A stretch of DNA of 61,991 bases from Acidaminococcaceae bacterium (lineage in GTDB: Bacteria > Bacillota > Negativicutes > Acidaminococcales > Acidaminococcaceae). The notes under the pieces are model-generated. The model worked only from the letters and a program-made list of their open reading frames with translations. It searched no databases and was not told where the DNA came from. Shown piece by piece: positions 9,432 to 18,483 of the stretch. The DNA lies in contig JAFQZL010000012.1 of assembly GCA_017405945.1 (NCBI GenBank), positions 1-61,991 on the forward strand, given 5' to 3'. How positions within the stretch are numbered: the first letter of the stretch is position 1; the number at the start of each line of letters is the position of its first letter. Position numbers and translations under genes: made by a program.

Positions 9432-10052
9432 ATGAAAAAAGGTTGTTTCATTACGATGGAGGGGGTAGACGGCAGCGGCAAGACTACCCAGCTGCAGCTG
9501 ACGGCCCGGTACCTGCTGGACCGGGGCTATGAAGTGGTGACCACCCGGGAACCGGGCGGCACGAAGCTGGCGGAACGGATCCGTAACGTAGTGCTGGATG
9601 CGGATGCCGCTGTGAACCCGAGAACGGAAGTGCTGTTATATCTGGCAGCCCGGGCGGAGCATGTGGAAAAAGTAATCCGGCCCGCGCTGGAAGCCGGTAA
9701 AATTGTGCTGTGCGACCGCTTTGACGATTCCACCATGGTGTATCAGGGGTTTGTCCGGGGCATTGAGACGGATAAAGTGAAGGCCCTTTGTAAATTTGCC
9801 GCGGACAACGTGCAGCCGGAACTGACGATTCTGCTGGACGCCGCGCCGGAAGCCTTGTTACAGCGCCGGGCGGACCGGGGCGTGCAGGACCGTTTTGAAC
9901 AGGAAGGCCTGGACTTTCAGAAAAAAGTGCGGGACGGCTTTCTGCTGCTGGCGAATGCAGAGCCGGCACGTGTTAAAAAAGTCCATGCCCTTCAGCCTGC
10001 GGAAGCAGTGCAGGCAGAGATCCGGAAAATATTAGTGGATGCGGGATTTTAA
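9432..10052 (+). CDS. tmk: Thymidylate kinase
   Basis: 206 residues. It phosphorylates dTMP to dTDP with ATP in the cytosol, the committed step of dTTP supply. Seen: P-loop GVDGSGKTTQ near residues 9-18, the REPGGT motif, and the DRFDDS motif with the catalytic Asp-Arg; a lid region with RRADRGVQDRFE follows. The open frame extends upstream into the previous gene, but ATG 9432 has GAGGTG eight bases before it and gives the standard N-terminus. It lies 23 bases after the decarboxylase gene. In B. subtilis tmk is followed by yaaQ and yaaR; here these are absent and a palindromic spacer separates tmk from holB. Confidence 0.96.
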   Translation: MKKGCFITMEGVDGSGKTTQLQLTARYLLDRGYEVVTTREPGGTKLAERIRNVVLDADAAVNPRTEVLLYLAARAEHVEKVIRPALEAGKIVLCDRFDDSTMVYQGFVRGIETDKVKALCKFAADNVQPELTILLDAAPEALLQRRADRGVQDRFEQEGLDFQKKVRDGFLLLANAEPARVKKVHALQPAEAVQAEIRKILVDAGF

Positions 10053-10105
10053 ATAGAAAAGATGAGTTTATAGGTTAGGAAAAGATATGAGCAAAACATC
10101 GGGAA

Positions 10106-10216
10106 TGATTGCGACATTCCATGCGATGAAATTCGCCGTCAGGGCGAGACTGTCTGAGGGGCGCAGCCCCGAGTTTCGAAGCCATAGGCGAATGAATCCA
10201 TGGAATAGCAATCATG
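10106..10216. repeat. Long imperfect palindrome, possible mobile palindromic element or structured RNA
   Basis: Nested inverted arms pair in order: ATGATTGC/GCAATCAT, ATTCCATG/CATGGAAT, ATTCGCC/GGCGAAT, CGAGACT/AGTTTCG (one G-U pair) and GGGGC/GCCCC around a GCA loop. The whole 111-bp element can fold as one long interrupted hairpin. It fills the tmk-holB gap where other Firmicutes carry yaaQ/yaaR. No coding frame is evident. It resembles interspersed palindromic elements but only one copy is in this window. Confidence 0.6.
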
Positions 10217-10220
10217 TACG

Positions 10221-10245
10221 GTTTTGCGAATTCTTTTCGCAACCT
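10221..10245 (+). other. Second hairpin in the tmk-holB spacer
   Basis: GGTTTTGCGAA can pair with TTCGCAACC around a TTCT loop, 29 bases before holB. No T tract follows, so it is more likely an mRNA leader structure than a terminator. Confidence 0.4.
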
Positions 10246-10273
10246 GTAAATCATATTTGCTAACAGGTGCAAT

Positions 10274-11320
10274 ATGTTTGACCAAATCGTAGGACATCAA
10301 CAGAATAAAGAATTTCTGGAACGGTTCTTAAACCGGGAAGAGCGGCCTCACGCGTTGTTGTTCTACGGACCGGAGGGAATCGGCAAGTGCCTGCTGGCAA
10401 AAGAGTTTGCCAGAGCTTTCCTGTGCCTGGGTTCTCCGCAGGAGACAAAACCCTGCAACCATTGTGAATCCTGCCGTCTGCTGAACTTCGAAACCGGCAA
10501 CTTTGCCCATCCGGATTATCTGTATTTTGATCCCATGACAGACGAGGAACAGGAAAAGAAAAAAACAAAAATCATTTCCGTAAACCAGATCCGCAGCCTG
10601 ATTAAACAGTCTGCTTTCGGGCCTACGCTGTCAAAACATAAAATTTGCATTATCAATGAAGCGGACACGATGAACACGGAAGCGGCCAATTCACTGCTGA
10701 AGCTTTTGGAGGAACCGCCGGACAAATGGTTTTTTATTCTGGTAGCCTCTTCGGTAAGCCGCCTCCTTCCCACGATTTTATCCCGGGTGATCCAGGTGCG
10801 GTTTACGCCGCTGTCCGTGCAGGAAACAAAAAACGCGTTACTAAATAAAGAAATTCCCGAGGCCGAAGCGGACCTGCTGGCGCATCTCTCTGATGGGTCG
10901 TTAGGACAGGCGCTCCGGTTCCGGGAAGAACGGATCATGGACTTTCGCAACGCCGCATTGAAATTTGTGGCAGAGTTTCCCATGCAGGCGCCCATGACCT
11001 ATCTTATGAATGAAGATTATTTTGCTGATTTTATTCCTCCGTCCGGAGGCAACGAGCAGCTGCAGCATTTTGTGGCCATGACGGTTTCACTGCTGCGTGA
11101 CCTGTTGTTTGTAAAGAGCGGGCTGCCGGACCAGGTTTTTAATACAGATGCGCTTCCCCAATTGCGGAAAATCGCCGGAAAATGGGAAGCAGGACGGCTG
11201 CACCGGGCAACGGAAGCGGCGCAGGAAGCGGCGGCAGCCGCAGAGCGGCGGGCCAATGCCAAAAGCGTGCTGGACAATATGACATTTAAGATAAATACAT
11301 GCTGCGAAGGGAGAATATAG
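10274..11320 (+). CDS. holB: DNA polymerase III delta' subunit
   Basis: 348 residues; part of the clamp-loader that opens the beta sliding clamp on primed DNA. Seen: an AAA+ core with modified P-loop GPEGIGKCLLA (about residues 35-45), a four-Cys zinc module ending CNHCESCRLL, the NEADTMNTEAANSLLKLLEE segment, and the sensor region LLPTILSRVIQVRF with the SRC-like Ser-Arg. The C-terminal collar region is helical and Ala-rich. It is followed by ricT with a one-base gap between stop and start, so the two are translationally linked, as in Bacillus. Confidence 0.93.
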   Translation: MFDQIVGHQQNKEFLERFLNREERPHALLFYGPEGIGKCLLAKEFARAFLCLGSPQETKPCNHCESCRLLNFETGNFAHPDYLYFDPMTDEEQEKKKTKIISVNQIRSLIKQSAFGPTLSKHKICIINEADTMNTEAANSLLKLLEEPPDKWFFILVASSVSRLLPTILSRVIQVRFTPLSVQETKNALLNKEIPEAEADLLAHLSDGSLGQALRFREERIMDFRNAALKFVAEFPMQAPMTYLMNEDYFADFIPPSGGNEQLQHFVAMTVSLLRDLLFVKSGLPDQVFNTDALPQLRKIAGKWEAGRLHRATEAAQEAAAAAERRANAKSVLDNMTFKINTCCEGRI

Positions 11321-11321
11321 C

Positions 11322-12170
11322 ATGAAAAAAGTTGTAGGAATCCGTTTTAAGAAAACGTGTAAGATATATTATTTCGATCCGCTGGAGACAGAGCTTGTGC
11401 CGGGGGACCATGTCATCGTGGAAACGGCCCGGGGCATGGAATTCGGAACGGTGTCCATCGGCACCCGGGAGATTCCGGAGGAACAACTGAAAAATCCGCT
11501 GAAACCCATCATCCGTAAAGCTACGCCGGAAGATGAGGAAACGGTGAACCAGAACATGGTCCGGGAACGGGAGGCTTTCAACATCTGCCAGCGCCGGATC
11601 CAGCGTCACGGGCTTGAGATGAACCTGGTGGATGTAGAATTTACGTTTGATGTCAATAAAATCATTTTCTATTTTACAGCAGATGGCCGTATTGATTTCA
11701 GGGAATTGGTGAAAGACCTGGCTTCCATGTTCCGCACCCGCATCGAACTGCGGCAGATCGGGGTACGGGATGAAGCCCGGATGGTAGGGGGCATCGGCAG
11801 CTGCGGCCGGCCTCTGTGCTGCGCCAGCTGGCTGGGTGATTTTGAACCGGTGTCCATCCGTATGGCGAAGAATCAGAATCTGTCACTGAATCCCACCAAA
11901 ATTTCCGGCAGCTGCGGGCGTCTGATGTGCTGTCTTAAGTATGAAGATTACCTGTATGCCAAAGAAAAGGGAAAAGGCAGCCGGCCCAAAAAGGAATATG
12001 CGGAGGCGCCCCAGGTCGGAACCATGGTGGCTACCAGCATGGGCAAGGGCAAGGTCACTACGGTGAACAAAGCCAAACATACCGCCACCGTACAGCTTTC
12101 CCGAGACAATGTGGTTACATTGGAATGGGATGAATTGATTGATGCGTCCCAGGCCATGGATGACGATTAA
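11322..12170 (+). CDS. ricT: PSP1-domain protein RicT (YaaT), Y-complex / stage 0 sporulation factor family
   Basis: 282 residues. The N-terminus VVGIRFKKTCKIYYFDP begins the PSP1 domain. Two cysteine clusters, Cys161-Gly-Arg-Pro-Leu-Cys166-Cys167 and Cys198-Gly-Arg-Leu-Met-Cys203-Cys204, match the Fe-S ligands described for the RicAFT complex of B. subtilis, which works with RNase Y in mRNA maturation and with the Spo0A phosphorelay. Gene order holB-ricT is conserved. RicA and RicF partners are not in this window. The C-terminal ~80 residues after the second cluster form a basic tail with a KOW-like GTMVATSMGKGKVTTVNK stretch. Confidence 0.92.
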   Translation: MKKVVGIRFKKTCKIYYFDPLETELVPGDHVIVETARGMEFGTVSIGTREIPEEQLKNPLKPIIRKATPEDEETVNQNMVREREAFNICQRRIQRHGLEMNLVDVEFTFDVNKIIFYFTADGRIDFRELVKDLASMFRTRIELRQIGVRDEARMVGGIGSCGRPLCCASWLGDFEPVSIRMAKNQNLSLNPTKISGSCGRLMCCLKYEDYLYAKEKGKGSRPKKEYAEAPQVGTMVATSMGKGKVTTVNKAKHTATVQLSRDNVVTLEWDELIDASQAMDDD

Positions 12171-12233
12171 TATTATTGTGTTGCGTTTCAGTCGTAACGC
12201 CTGCTGAAAGTAAGATTATTTTTTCATAAAACT

Positions 12234-12944
12234 ATGAGCGTGATCAGAGAAGATTATCTGCCGGGGTGCGGATATAAAATCTATCAGGATCCGGCTGAGT
12301 TTACCTTTACGACCGATTCCGTCTTTCTGGCCCACTTCCCCCATCTGGCCAGCAAGGCAAGGGTGCTGGAATTAGGCTGCGGGACCGGGGCCGTCAGTTT
12401 TTATCTGGCAGCCCGGGGTGCGGCGGAAGTAACCGGGCTGGATGTGAATCCCCGGATGGTGGAACTGTTCAACCGCAGCGCGGAAGCGAATGGGATTGGC
12501 CCGCGCGTCCGTGCGCTGGAATGGGATATCAAAGAAATAAAAAATTTTTGTCCTACAGAATCGTTTGATCTGGTTGCTGCCAATCCGCCTTACCGCAACA
12601 GCGGCAGGGAACGGGCCATCGGCACCAGTGCCTGCCACGAAAAAACAGCCGTGCTGGAAGATTTTTTTGCGGCTGCCGGTTATGCGTTGCACAGCCGGGG
12701 ACGGTTTGCCCTGGTGCAGCTGCCGGAACGGTTTATGGAATCCATGGAGCTGGCCATCAAATATAACCTGCAGCCAAAAAAACTGCAGTGGGTCCATGCT
12801 TCCATAGACAAACCGGCCTGGATCTTTTTGCTGGAAATGGTAAAAAACGGAAGCTACGGACTGGAAGTGTTGCCGCCGCTGATTATGTACAATGCAGACG
12901 GCACTCTGACAGAACAGGCGAAGAAGCAGATGGAAAAAGAATAA
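12234..12944 (+). CDS. trmN6: tRNA1(Val) (adenine37-N6)-methyltransferase family protein
   Basis: 236 residues, class I SAM-dependent methyltransferase. Motif I reads VLELGCGTGAVSFYLA, and the catalytic adenine-N6 motif NPPY is at residues 117-120. The N-terminal PGCGYKIYQDPAEFTFTTDS is typical of the YabB/TrmN6 group. It methylates A37 in tRNA in characterised relatives. It lies between ricT and rsmI exactly as yabB does in Bacillus. Confidence 0.88.
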   Translation: MSVIREDYLPGCGYKIYQDPAEFTFTTDSVFLAHFPHLASKARVLELGCGTGAVSFYLAARGAAEVTGLDVNPRMVELFNRSAEANGIGPRVRALEWDIKEIKNFCPTESFDLVAANPPYRNSGRERAIGTSACHEKTAVLEDFFAAAGYALHSRGRFALVQLPERFMESMELAIKYNLQPKKLQWVHASIDKPAWIFLLEMVKNGSYGLEVLPPLIMYNADGTLTEQAKKQMEKE

Positions 12945-12976
12945 AATCCTTTTATTAAAAATTATTTGGAGACCTT

Positions 12977-13816
12977 ATGCCCGGTACATTATTTTTGGTC
13001 GCGACCCCCATTGGAAATTTAGGAGACATGACGCCGCGGGCGGTGCAGGTACTGACGGACGCTGATTTAATTGCGGCGGAAGACACCCGGCGCACGTTGC
13101 AGCTGCTGAACCATTTTTCCATCAAGGGAAAGCTGATCCATTACGACGAAAACAATAAAGAGAAACAGGGACCTGTTTTACTGCAGGAACTGCTGCAGGG
13201 GAAAAACGTGGCGCTGGTAACCGACGCAGGCTTCCCGGGGATTTCCGATCCGGGGGAGGCCATGGCGCAGCTGGCTATTGAAAACGGCATTACCGTCACG
13301 CCGGTGCCGGGGGCCAATGCCTGCCTCACCGCCCTGGTTGCTTCCGGACTTCCGTCCACGCCGTTCTTTTTCGGGGCGTTTCTGCCAAAAAGCAAAAAGA
13401 ACCGGAAAGAGCAGCTGGAAAAATGGAAACAGCTTCCCGCGACCGTCGTATTATATGAAGCGCCCCACCGGATCGTGGAAGTGCTGGAAGAGATTCTGGC
13501 AGTATGGGGCGACAGGCAAATGGCGTTCGGCAGAGAACTGACCAAGCTGCACGAAGAGTTCTGGCGGGGGACTATTTCCCGGGCAATATCCTGGTTAAAG
13601 GAAAATCCTCCCCGGGGCGAGTTTGTTCTGGTCATTGCCCAGACGGAAGAGAAACCGCCGGATGACGCAGACAACACAGATCCGCTGGACGCAGTGAAGG
13701 AAAGAATCGCGCAAGGCGTACCCAAAAAAGAAGCATTAAGCGAAATCGCGAAACAGTTTAAAATTCCCAAACGGGATTTATATAACCGCTTGATTCAGGA
13801 GCAGGAAAAAGAGTAA
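12977..13816 (+). CDS. rsmI: 16S rRNA (cytidine1402-2'-O)-methyltransferase
   Basis: 279 residues of the tetrapyrrole-methylase fold. Seen: N-terminal LVATPIGNLGDMTPRA, the AEDTRRTLQLLNHF segment, DAGFPGISDPG (SAM site) and PVPGANACLTALVASGLP, all RsmI hallmarks. It adds the 2'-O-methyl group to C1402 in the ribosomal P site. The last ~50 residues are a small helical RNA-binding domain. It starts 32 bases after trmN6 and precedes metG, the conserved order. Confidence 0.95.
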   Translation: MPGTLFLVATPIGNLGDMTPRAVQVLTDADLIAAEDTRRTLQLLNHFSIKGKLIHYDENNKEKQGPVLLQELLQGKNVALVTDAGFPGISDPGEAMAQLAIENGITVTPVPGANACLTALVASGLPSTPFFFGAFLPKSKKNRKEQLEKWKQLPATVVLYEAPHRIVEVLEEILAVWGDRQMAFGRELTKLHEEFWRGTISRAISWLKENPPRGEFVLVIAQTEEKPPDDADNTDPLDAVKERIAQGVPKKEALSEIAKQFKIPKRDLYNRLIQEQEKE

Positions 13817-13960
13817 AATATAAAATATAGATAAATTTTTATGTTTGCGAAAAGTTCTGTTTGCTGAATAATCCGGTGAGCAAGAAAGAAAATATTTTTA
13901 ATAAAACAGTTAACACTTCTGCAACGCAGATACCTATATTAAAAGGAAGAAGGGCATATC

Positions 13961-16258
13961 ATGGAAAAGAAACCGTTTTTTATTACCACGCCGATTTATT
14001 ATCCCAGTGAAAAGCTGCATATCGGTCACGCCTACTGCACTACGGTAGCGGATGCCATCGCCCGTTATCACCGGGCCAAAGGGGAAGATGTATTTTTCCT
14101 CACCGGCAGCGACGAGCACGGACAGAAAATCCAGCGCAAAGCGGAAGATTTGGGTATCACCCCGATTGAATATGTAGATAAAATCGTGGCCACGTTCCAG
14201 AGTCTGTGGAAACGGCTGGAGATTTCCAACGACGATTTTATCCGCACCACCCAGGAGCGCCACGAAAAAGTGGTCCAGGCTGCGATGCAGCAGATCTTTG
14301 ACCAGGGAGATATTTATAAGAAAAATTATGAAGGCTGGTACTGCGTGCCCTGCGAATCCTTCTGGACCGAGCACCAGCTGGTGGACGGCAACTGCCCGGA
14401 CTGCGGCCGTCCCGTAGAAAAGATGCAGGAAGAAAGCTATTTCTTCAAGATGAGCAAGTATGCCGACCGCATGCTGCAATACATCGATGAGCATCCGGAT
14501 TTCATCCAGCCGGTGGCCCGCCGCAACGAGATGATTAACTTTATCAAACAGGGCCTGGAAGATCTCTGCGTAACCCGTACTTCTTTTGACTGGGGTATCA
14601 AGGCACCCTTCGATCCCAGGCATGTTGTGTATGTATGGTTCGATGCCCTGCTGAACTACATGACCGCTATCGGTTATAAAGCGGACGAAGAAATGTTCAA
14701 CAAGTACTGGCCGGCGGACATTCATCTGGTGGGCAAGGAAATCGTGCGCTTCCATTCCATCATCTGGCCCATCATGCTGATGGCCATGGGCGAAGCCATT
14801 CCGAAAAAAGTATACGGCCACGGATGGCTGGTAGTAGACGGCACCAAGATGAGCAAATCCATCGGCAACGTGGTGGACCCCAACGGCCTGATTGATGAAT
14901 TCGGGGCAGACGCTATCCGGTATTTCCTGTTACGGGAAATCAATCTGGGCAGTGACGGCAACTTCAGCCGTGACGCTCTCATCAACCGCATCAACGCAGA
15001 CCTGGCCAACGATCTGGGCAACCTGCTGTACCGCACCGTCAGCATGGTGGAAAAATATCATGACGGTGAGCTGAAAAACTGCCCGGCCGTAGCGCAGGAT
15101 GTGGATACGGATCTGGTCAAACTGGCGGAAGCTACGCTGGCTTCTTATCAGGAACATATGGATAAGCTGGAAATCAATGACGCTATCAAAGCGGTATGGG
15201 GTCTTGTGGCCAGCGCCAACAAATATATTGATGACACGGCTCCCTGGAAACTGGCCAAGGAACCGGCCGATGCCGACCGCCTGCATCTGGTGCTGTACAA
15301 CCTGGCGGAAGTGCTGCGCTTTGTAGCCGTGATGATTGAGCCTTTCATCCCGGGGACCACACCGGAAATCTTAAGGCAGCTGGGACTGGAATGCAAAGAA
15401 CAGAACCTGCTGGAAGATTTAAAGTGGGGCGGCATTGCCGACGGCACCAAAGTGATGAAGGGCGAACCGCTGTATCCGCGTATTGACGTGCTGCCGGACG
15501 GCCGCACCCTGATCGGCGCCACCAAAAAATACGCAGGCAAAGTGTACAATCCGGAAACCGGCAAGCATGAAGAATATCATCCGGAGCCGGCCAAGGCAGC
15601 CAATAAGAAACAAGAGAACAAGAATGATAAAAAACTTGACGCCTTAGCGGAAGCCCAGGCGAAAGCGGAAGAAGCCAAAGCGAAAGCCCTGGCGGCCAAA
15701 GAAGCGGCAGCGAAAAAAGCAACCTCCGCGGCCGATGCGGCCAGTGACGCGGTAGCGGCAGCAGGAGACGCGGCCAAAGCAGTAGGCGGCGCGGTGCTGG
15801 CGGCCGTGGCTTCTGCCAAAGCAAGGGTCAGCGCGGCGGCGGACGATGCGGTGCGCACGGCGACCGAAGTGAAGAACGCGGCGCTGGAAGCGGCCCGTGG
15901 CAGTGAAGCGCAAAAATCCGTCCCGGCAGCAGAAGGCGAAATCACCATTGACGACTTTGCCAAAATTGATTTGCGGGTTGCCAAAATCCTGTCCGCGGAA
16001 CGGGTGCCGAAAACCGATAAGCTGATGAAGATCCAGGTGCAGCTGGGTGAAGAAGAACGCACCATCGTGTCCGGCATTGCCCAGTATTACACGCCGGAAG
16101 AACTGGTGGGCCGCAATGTTATCGTAATCAAGAACCTGAAGCCGACCAAGCTCCGTGGCATTATGTCATACGGCATGCTGCTGGCGGCTTCCGACGGGGA
16201 AGGGAATCTGGTGCTGGCGGACGCCCCCAACATTAAGAGCGGCAGTAAAGTGAAATAA
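13961..16258 (+). CDS. metG: Methionyl-tRNA synthetase with long Ala/Lys-rich linker and C-terminal Trbp111 domain
   Basis: 765 residues; charges tRNA-Met for initiation and elongation. Catalytic signatures are HIGH at 20-23 and KMSKS at 296-300. A four-Cys zinc knuckle (CVPC ... CPDC) sits in the connective domain. The anticodon-binding helical domain runs to about residue 500. Residues about 545-655 form an Ala/Lys/Glu-rich, probably helical linker without Pro or aromatics, and then a Trbp111/EMAPII-like OB-fold (ITIDDFAKIDLRVAKI ...) closes the protein. The linker is far longer than in Bacillus MetS. GGAAGAAGG precedes the start; tatD follows 10 bases after the stop. Confidence 0.96.
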   Translation: MEKKPFFITTPIYYPSEKLHIGHAYCTTVADAIARYHRAKGEDVFFLTGSDEHGQKIQRKAEDLGITPIEYVDKIVATFQSLWKRLEISNDDFIRTTQERHEKVVQAAMQQIFDQGDIYKKNYEGWYCVPCESFWTEHQLVDGNCPDCGRPVEKMQEESYFFKMSKYADRMLQYIDEHPDFIQPVARRNEMINFIKQGLEDLCVTRTSFDWGIKAPFDPRHVVYVWFDALLNYMTAIGYKADEEMFNKYWPADIHLVGKEIVRFHSIIWPIMLMAMGEAIPKKVYGHGWLVVDGTKMSKSIGNVVDPNGLIDEFGADAIRYFLLREINLGSDGNFSRDALINRINADLANDLGNLLYRTVSMVEKYHDGELKNCPAVAQDVDTDLVKLAEATLASYQEHMDKLEINDAIKAVWGLVASANKYIDDTAPWKLAKEPADADRLHLVLYNLAEVLRFVAVMIEPFIPGTTPEILRQLGLECKEQNLLEDLKWGGIADGTKVMKGEPLYPRIDVLPDGRTLIGATKKYAGKVYNPETGKHEEYHPEPAKAANKKQENKNDKKLDALAEAQAKAEEAKAKALAAKEAAAKKATSAADAASDAVAAAGDAAKAVGGAVLAAVASAKARVSAAADDAVRTATEVKNAALEAARGSEAQKSVPAAEGEITIDDFAKIDLRVAKILSAERVPKTDKLMKIQVQLGEEERTIVSGIAQYYTPEELVGRNVIVIKNLKPTKLRGIMSYGMLLAASDGEGNLVLADAPNIKSGSKVK

Positions 16259-16268
16259 TGGATTTCTT

Positions 16269-17063
16269 ATGTCACGTTTAGGAATAATAGATACTCACGC
16301 ACACTTAGATGATAATCGCTTTGACGCAGACCGCGCCGCGGTGATGGAACGGCTGGCTAATGACATGGAAGCAGTCATCACCCAGGGCACCACGTATGAA
16401 TCGTCTGTTGCTTCTGTGAAAATGGCGGAGCAGTATGATTTTGTGTATGCCGCGGTGGGCTGGCATCCGGAAGATCTGGCCGGCATCAAAGACGAAAGCT
16501 ACATTGCAGAACTGGAACGGCTGGCCCGGGAGCATACAAAAGTGGTAGCCATCGGGGAAATCGGGCTGGATTATTATTGGAAGGAAAACGAGCCGAAGGA
16601 AGTGCAGCTGTTACGTTTAAAACAACAGTGTGACCTGGCGTATCAGCTGGACCTGCCGGTAGTGATCCATAACCGGGAAGCCCACGGCGACTGCCTGAAC
16701 TTTTTTCAGAACGAAGTTCCCAAAGAAATGAAGGTAGTGTTCCACTGCTATTCCGGTTCCCTGGAAATGGCGAAGGAACTGTGGAAACGCGGTTACTATT
16801 TAGGTTTTGGCGGAACCTCTACCTATAAAAATAATAAGAAGGTACGGGAAGTGCTGGCGGCCTGTCCGGAAGAATTATTTGTCCTGGAGACGGACTGTCC
16901 CTATCTGGCCCCGGAGCCTTTCCGGGGGCGGCGTAACGACCCCGGCCTTACAGAGTTTGTTGCCAAAAACGCGGCCCTGGTCCGGGGCACGAGTTTTGAG
17001 CATATTGCGGAGCAGACCACGAAGAATGCCCGCACGTTGTTTAACAAAATGTTGCGTGTGTAA
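16269..17063 (+). CDS. tatD: TatD family metal-dependent deoxyribonuclease
   Basis: 264 residues, TIM-barrel amidohydrolase fold. Metal ligands visible: THAHLD at the N-terminus, Glu in AIGEIGLDYYW, His in VVIHNREAH, His in VVFHCYSGS and Asp in LETDCPYLAPEP. Family members are 3'-5' exonucleases acting in DNA repair and RNA quality control. It sits 10 bases after metG, the same adjacency as metS-yabD in Bacillus. In Bacillus yabE follows; here about 4.7 kb of other genes intervene. Confidence 0.95.
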   Translation: MSRLGIIDTHAHLDDNRFDADRAAVMERLANDMEAVITQGTTYESSVASVKMAEQYDFVYAAVGWHPEDLAGIKDESYIAELERLAREHTKVVAIGEIGLDYYWKENEPKEVQLLRLKQQCDLAYQLDLPVVIHNREAHGDCLNFFQNEVPKEMKVVFHCYSGSLEMAKELWKRGYYLGFGGTSTYKNNKKVREVLAACPEELFVLETDCPYLAPEPFRGRRNDPGLTEFVAKNAALVRGTSFEHIAEQTTKNARTLFNKMLRV

Positions 17064-17122
17064 ATAGATTTCGCAACAACTACAGTTATTAAACAATAAA
17101 AATTCAAAAGAGGGATGAGACC

Positions 17123-17770
17123 ATGGAGGATGGCGAAAAGAAGGTTTCAGCATCTGTATTGAAAGCAATCAAAGAGCGTCGCAGTATCCGGAAATTTAAG
17201 TCAGATTCCATATCTGAAATGGACCTGCACACGATTCTGGAAGCGGGCATTGCGGCTCCTTCTTCCAAAAACCGGCAGCCCTGGCATTTTACGGTGGTAC
17301 GTGGCGATGCCAAAGAAGAACTGGCGCGGGTCATGGAACGGGGCCTGAATCTGGAAGTGAAAGCCCACGAACCGTTTTTGCCGGAAAGCATGAGGTTTAT
17401 CAACGGAGCCTTTACCAGCGTGAATGTGATGCGGGAAGCGCCGGTGGTTGTGATGGTGTCCAATGAACTTGGTACCGGGACAGACTTCGCTAAAAATTTA
17501 TCCGTAGATGAACGGGTTGCAGAAATCTGCAACGTGCAGTCTGTAGCGGCGGCTGTTGAAAATATGCTGCTGGCTGCGCAGGAACTGGGCATCGGCAGTC
17601 TGTGGATCTGTGATATCTTCTTTGCTTACCCGGAGATTTCCGAATGGCTGGACAAGAAAAATCCGGGGCACGGCATGCTGGTGGCAGCTCTTGCTTTCGG
17701 TTACGCGGACGAAGCGCCGAAAGCCCGGACCCGGAAGAGTCTCCATGATGTGGCGACATTTTTAAAATGA
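17123..17770 (+). CDS. Nitroreductase family flavoprotein
   Basis: 215 residues. The N-terminal KERRSIRKFKSD and AAPSSKNRQPWHF are the FMN-binding signatures of the nitroreductase fold, and LLAAQELGIGSLWICD is the typical C-terminal FMN-phosphate region. It should be a cytosolic FMN-dependent NAD(P)H oxidoreductase. Substrate unknown. The start has GAGGGATGAGA just upstream. It begins the block of genes inserted between tatD and the yabE-like gene. Confidence 0.9.
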   Translation: MEDGEKKVSASVLKAIKERRSIRKFKSDSISEMDLHTILEAGIAAPSSKNRQPWHFTVVRGDAKEELARVMERGLNLEVKAHEPFLPESMRFINGAFTSVNVMREAPVVVMVSNELGTGTDFAKNLSVDERVAEICNVQSVAAAVENMLLAAQELGIGSLWICDIFFAYPEISEWLDKKNPGHGMLVAALAFGYADEAPKARTRKSLHDVATFLK

Positions 17771-17941
17771 GGTATGTTCGTCGAAATAAAAACGAACCGT
17801 ATTGTGAGCAATTATAATTATTCATAAAGTGTCTGTTTATGCGGAACGGACCAATGCCCCGTTTACAAAGTGGCGTAAGTGTCCAAAAGATACCTGCGTG
17901 CTTGAACCGGGGTGTTTTTTTAGAGAAAGGTCTTTACGTCA

Positions 17942-18481
17942 ATGTTCTGGCTGCTGTTTCCTTATGAATATGTTGACAGTGTGTTTTCAATCGATTATCA
18001 AAAATTAGTGCAAAAAGGCTATAAGGGAATCATATTCGATATCGATATGACGCTGGTTCCCCATGGGGCCGATTCCACAAAAGAGATCAATGCACTGTTT
18101 AAAACGGTTCATGAACTGGGTTTAAAAACACTTTTGTTAACGAATAACAGCGAGGAAAGAGTCAGGCGTTTTACTAAAAATATCGATACTCTCTACCTGT
18201 GCGATGCCAATAAACCGGAACCGGAAGGCTTTTTGAAAGCGGTAGAAATGATGGAAATAAAAAAAGAAGAAACAGTTTACATCGGGGACCAGATTTTTAT
18301 CGATATTTACGGCGCCAATAAATGCGGAATCGCCAATATACTTGTTCATTATGTGACGGCTGAGGCAGAAACAAAAATCGGAATCAGGCGGAATTTGGAA
18401 AAAATAATTCTTAAACTTTACAGAATAACGAAAGTTTATCAGCACAGACTGGGAGATATTCAGAAGACGGAGGCTGTTTAA
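17942..18481 (+). CDS. YqeG family HAD-IIIA phosphatase
   Basis: 179 residues. The HAD motif I is DIDMTLVPHG (usual DIDNTL; the Asn is Met here), motif II is LLTNNSEERV, and GDQIFIDIYGANKCG carries the motif III/IV acidic residues. YqeG-type proteins are related to phosphatidylglycerophosphate phosphatases (GEP4), so it may act in phospholipid synthesis, but this is not shown. The stop lies two bases before the start of the VanW gene, so the two are probably cotranscribed. Confidence 0.87.
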   Translation: MFWLLFPYEYVDSVFSIDYQKLVQKGYKGIIFDIDMTLVPHGADSTKEINALFKTVHELGLKTLLLTNNSEERVRRFTKNIDTLYLCDANKPEPEGFLKAVEMMEIKKEETVYIGDQIFIDIYGANKCGIANILVHYVTAEAETKIGIRRNLEKIILKLYRITKVYQHRLGDIQKTEAV

Positions 18482-18483
18482 AG

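Noticed and set aside
13817..13960. Possible T-box leader before metG
   Set aside because: Only 144 bases, without a recognisable T-box core or terminator.
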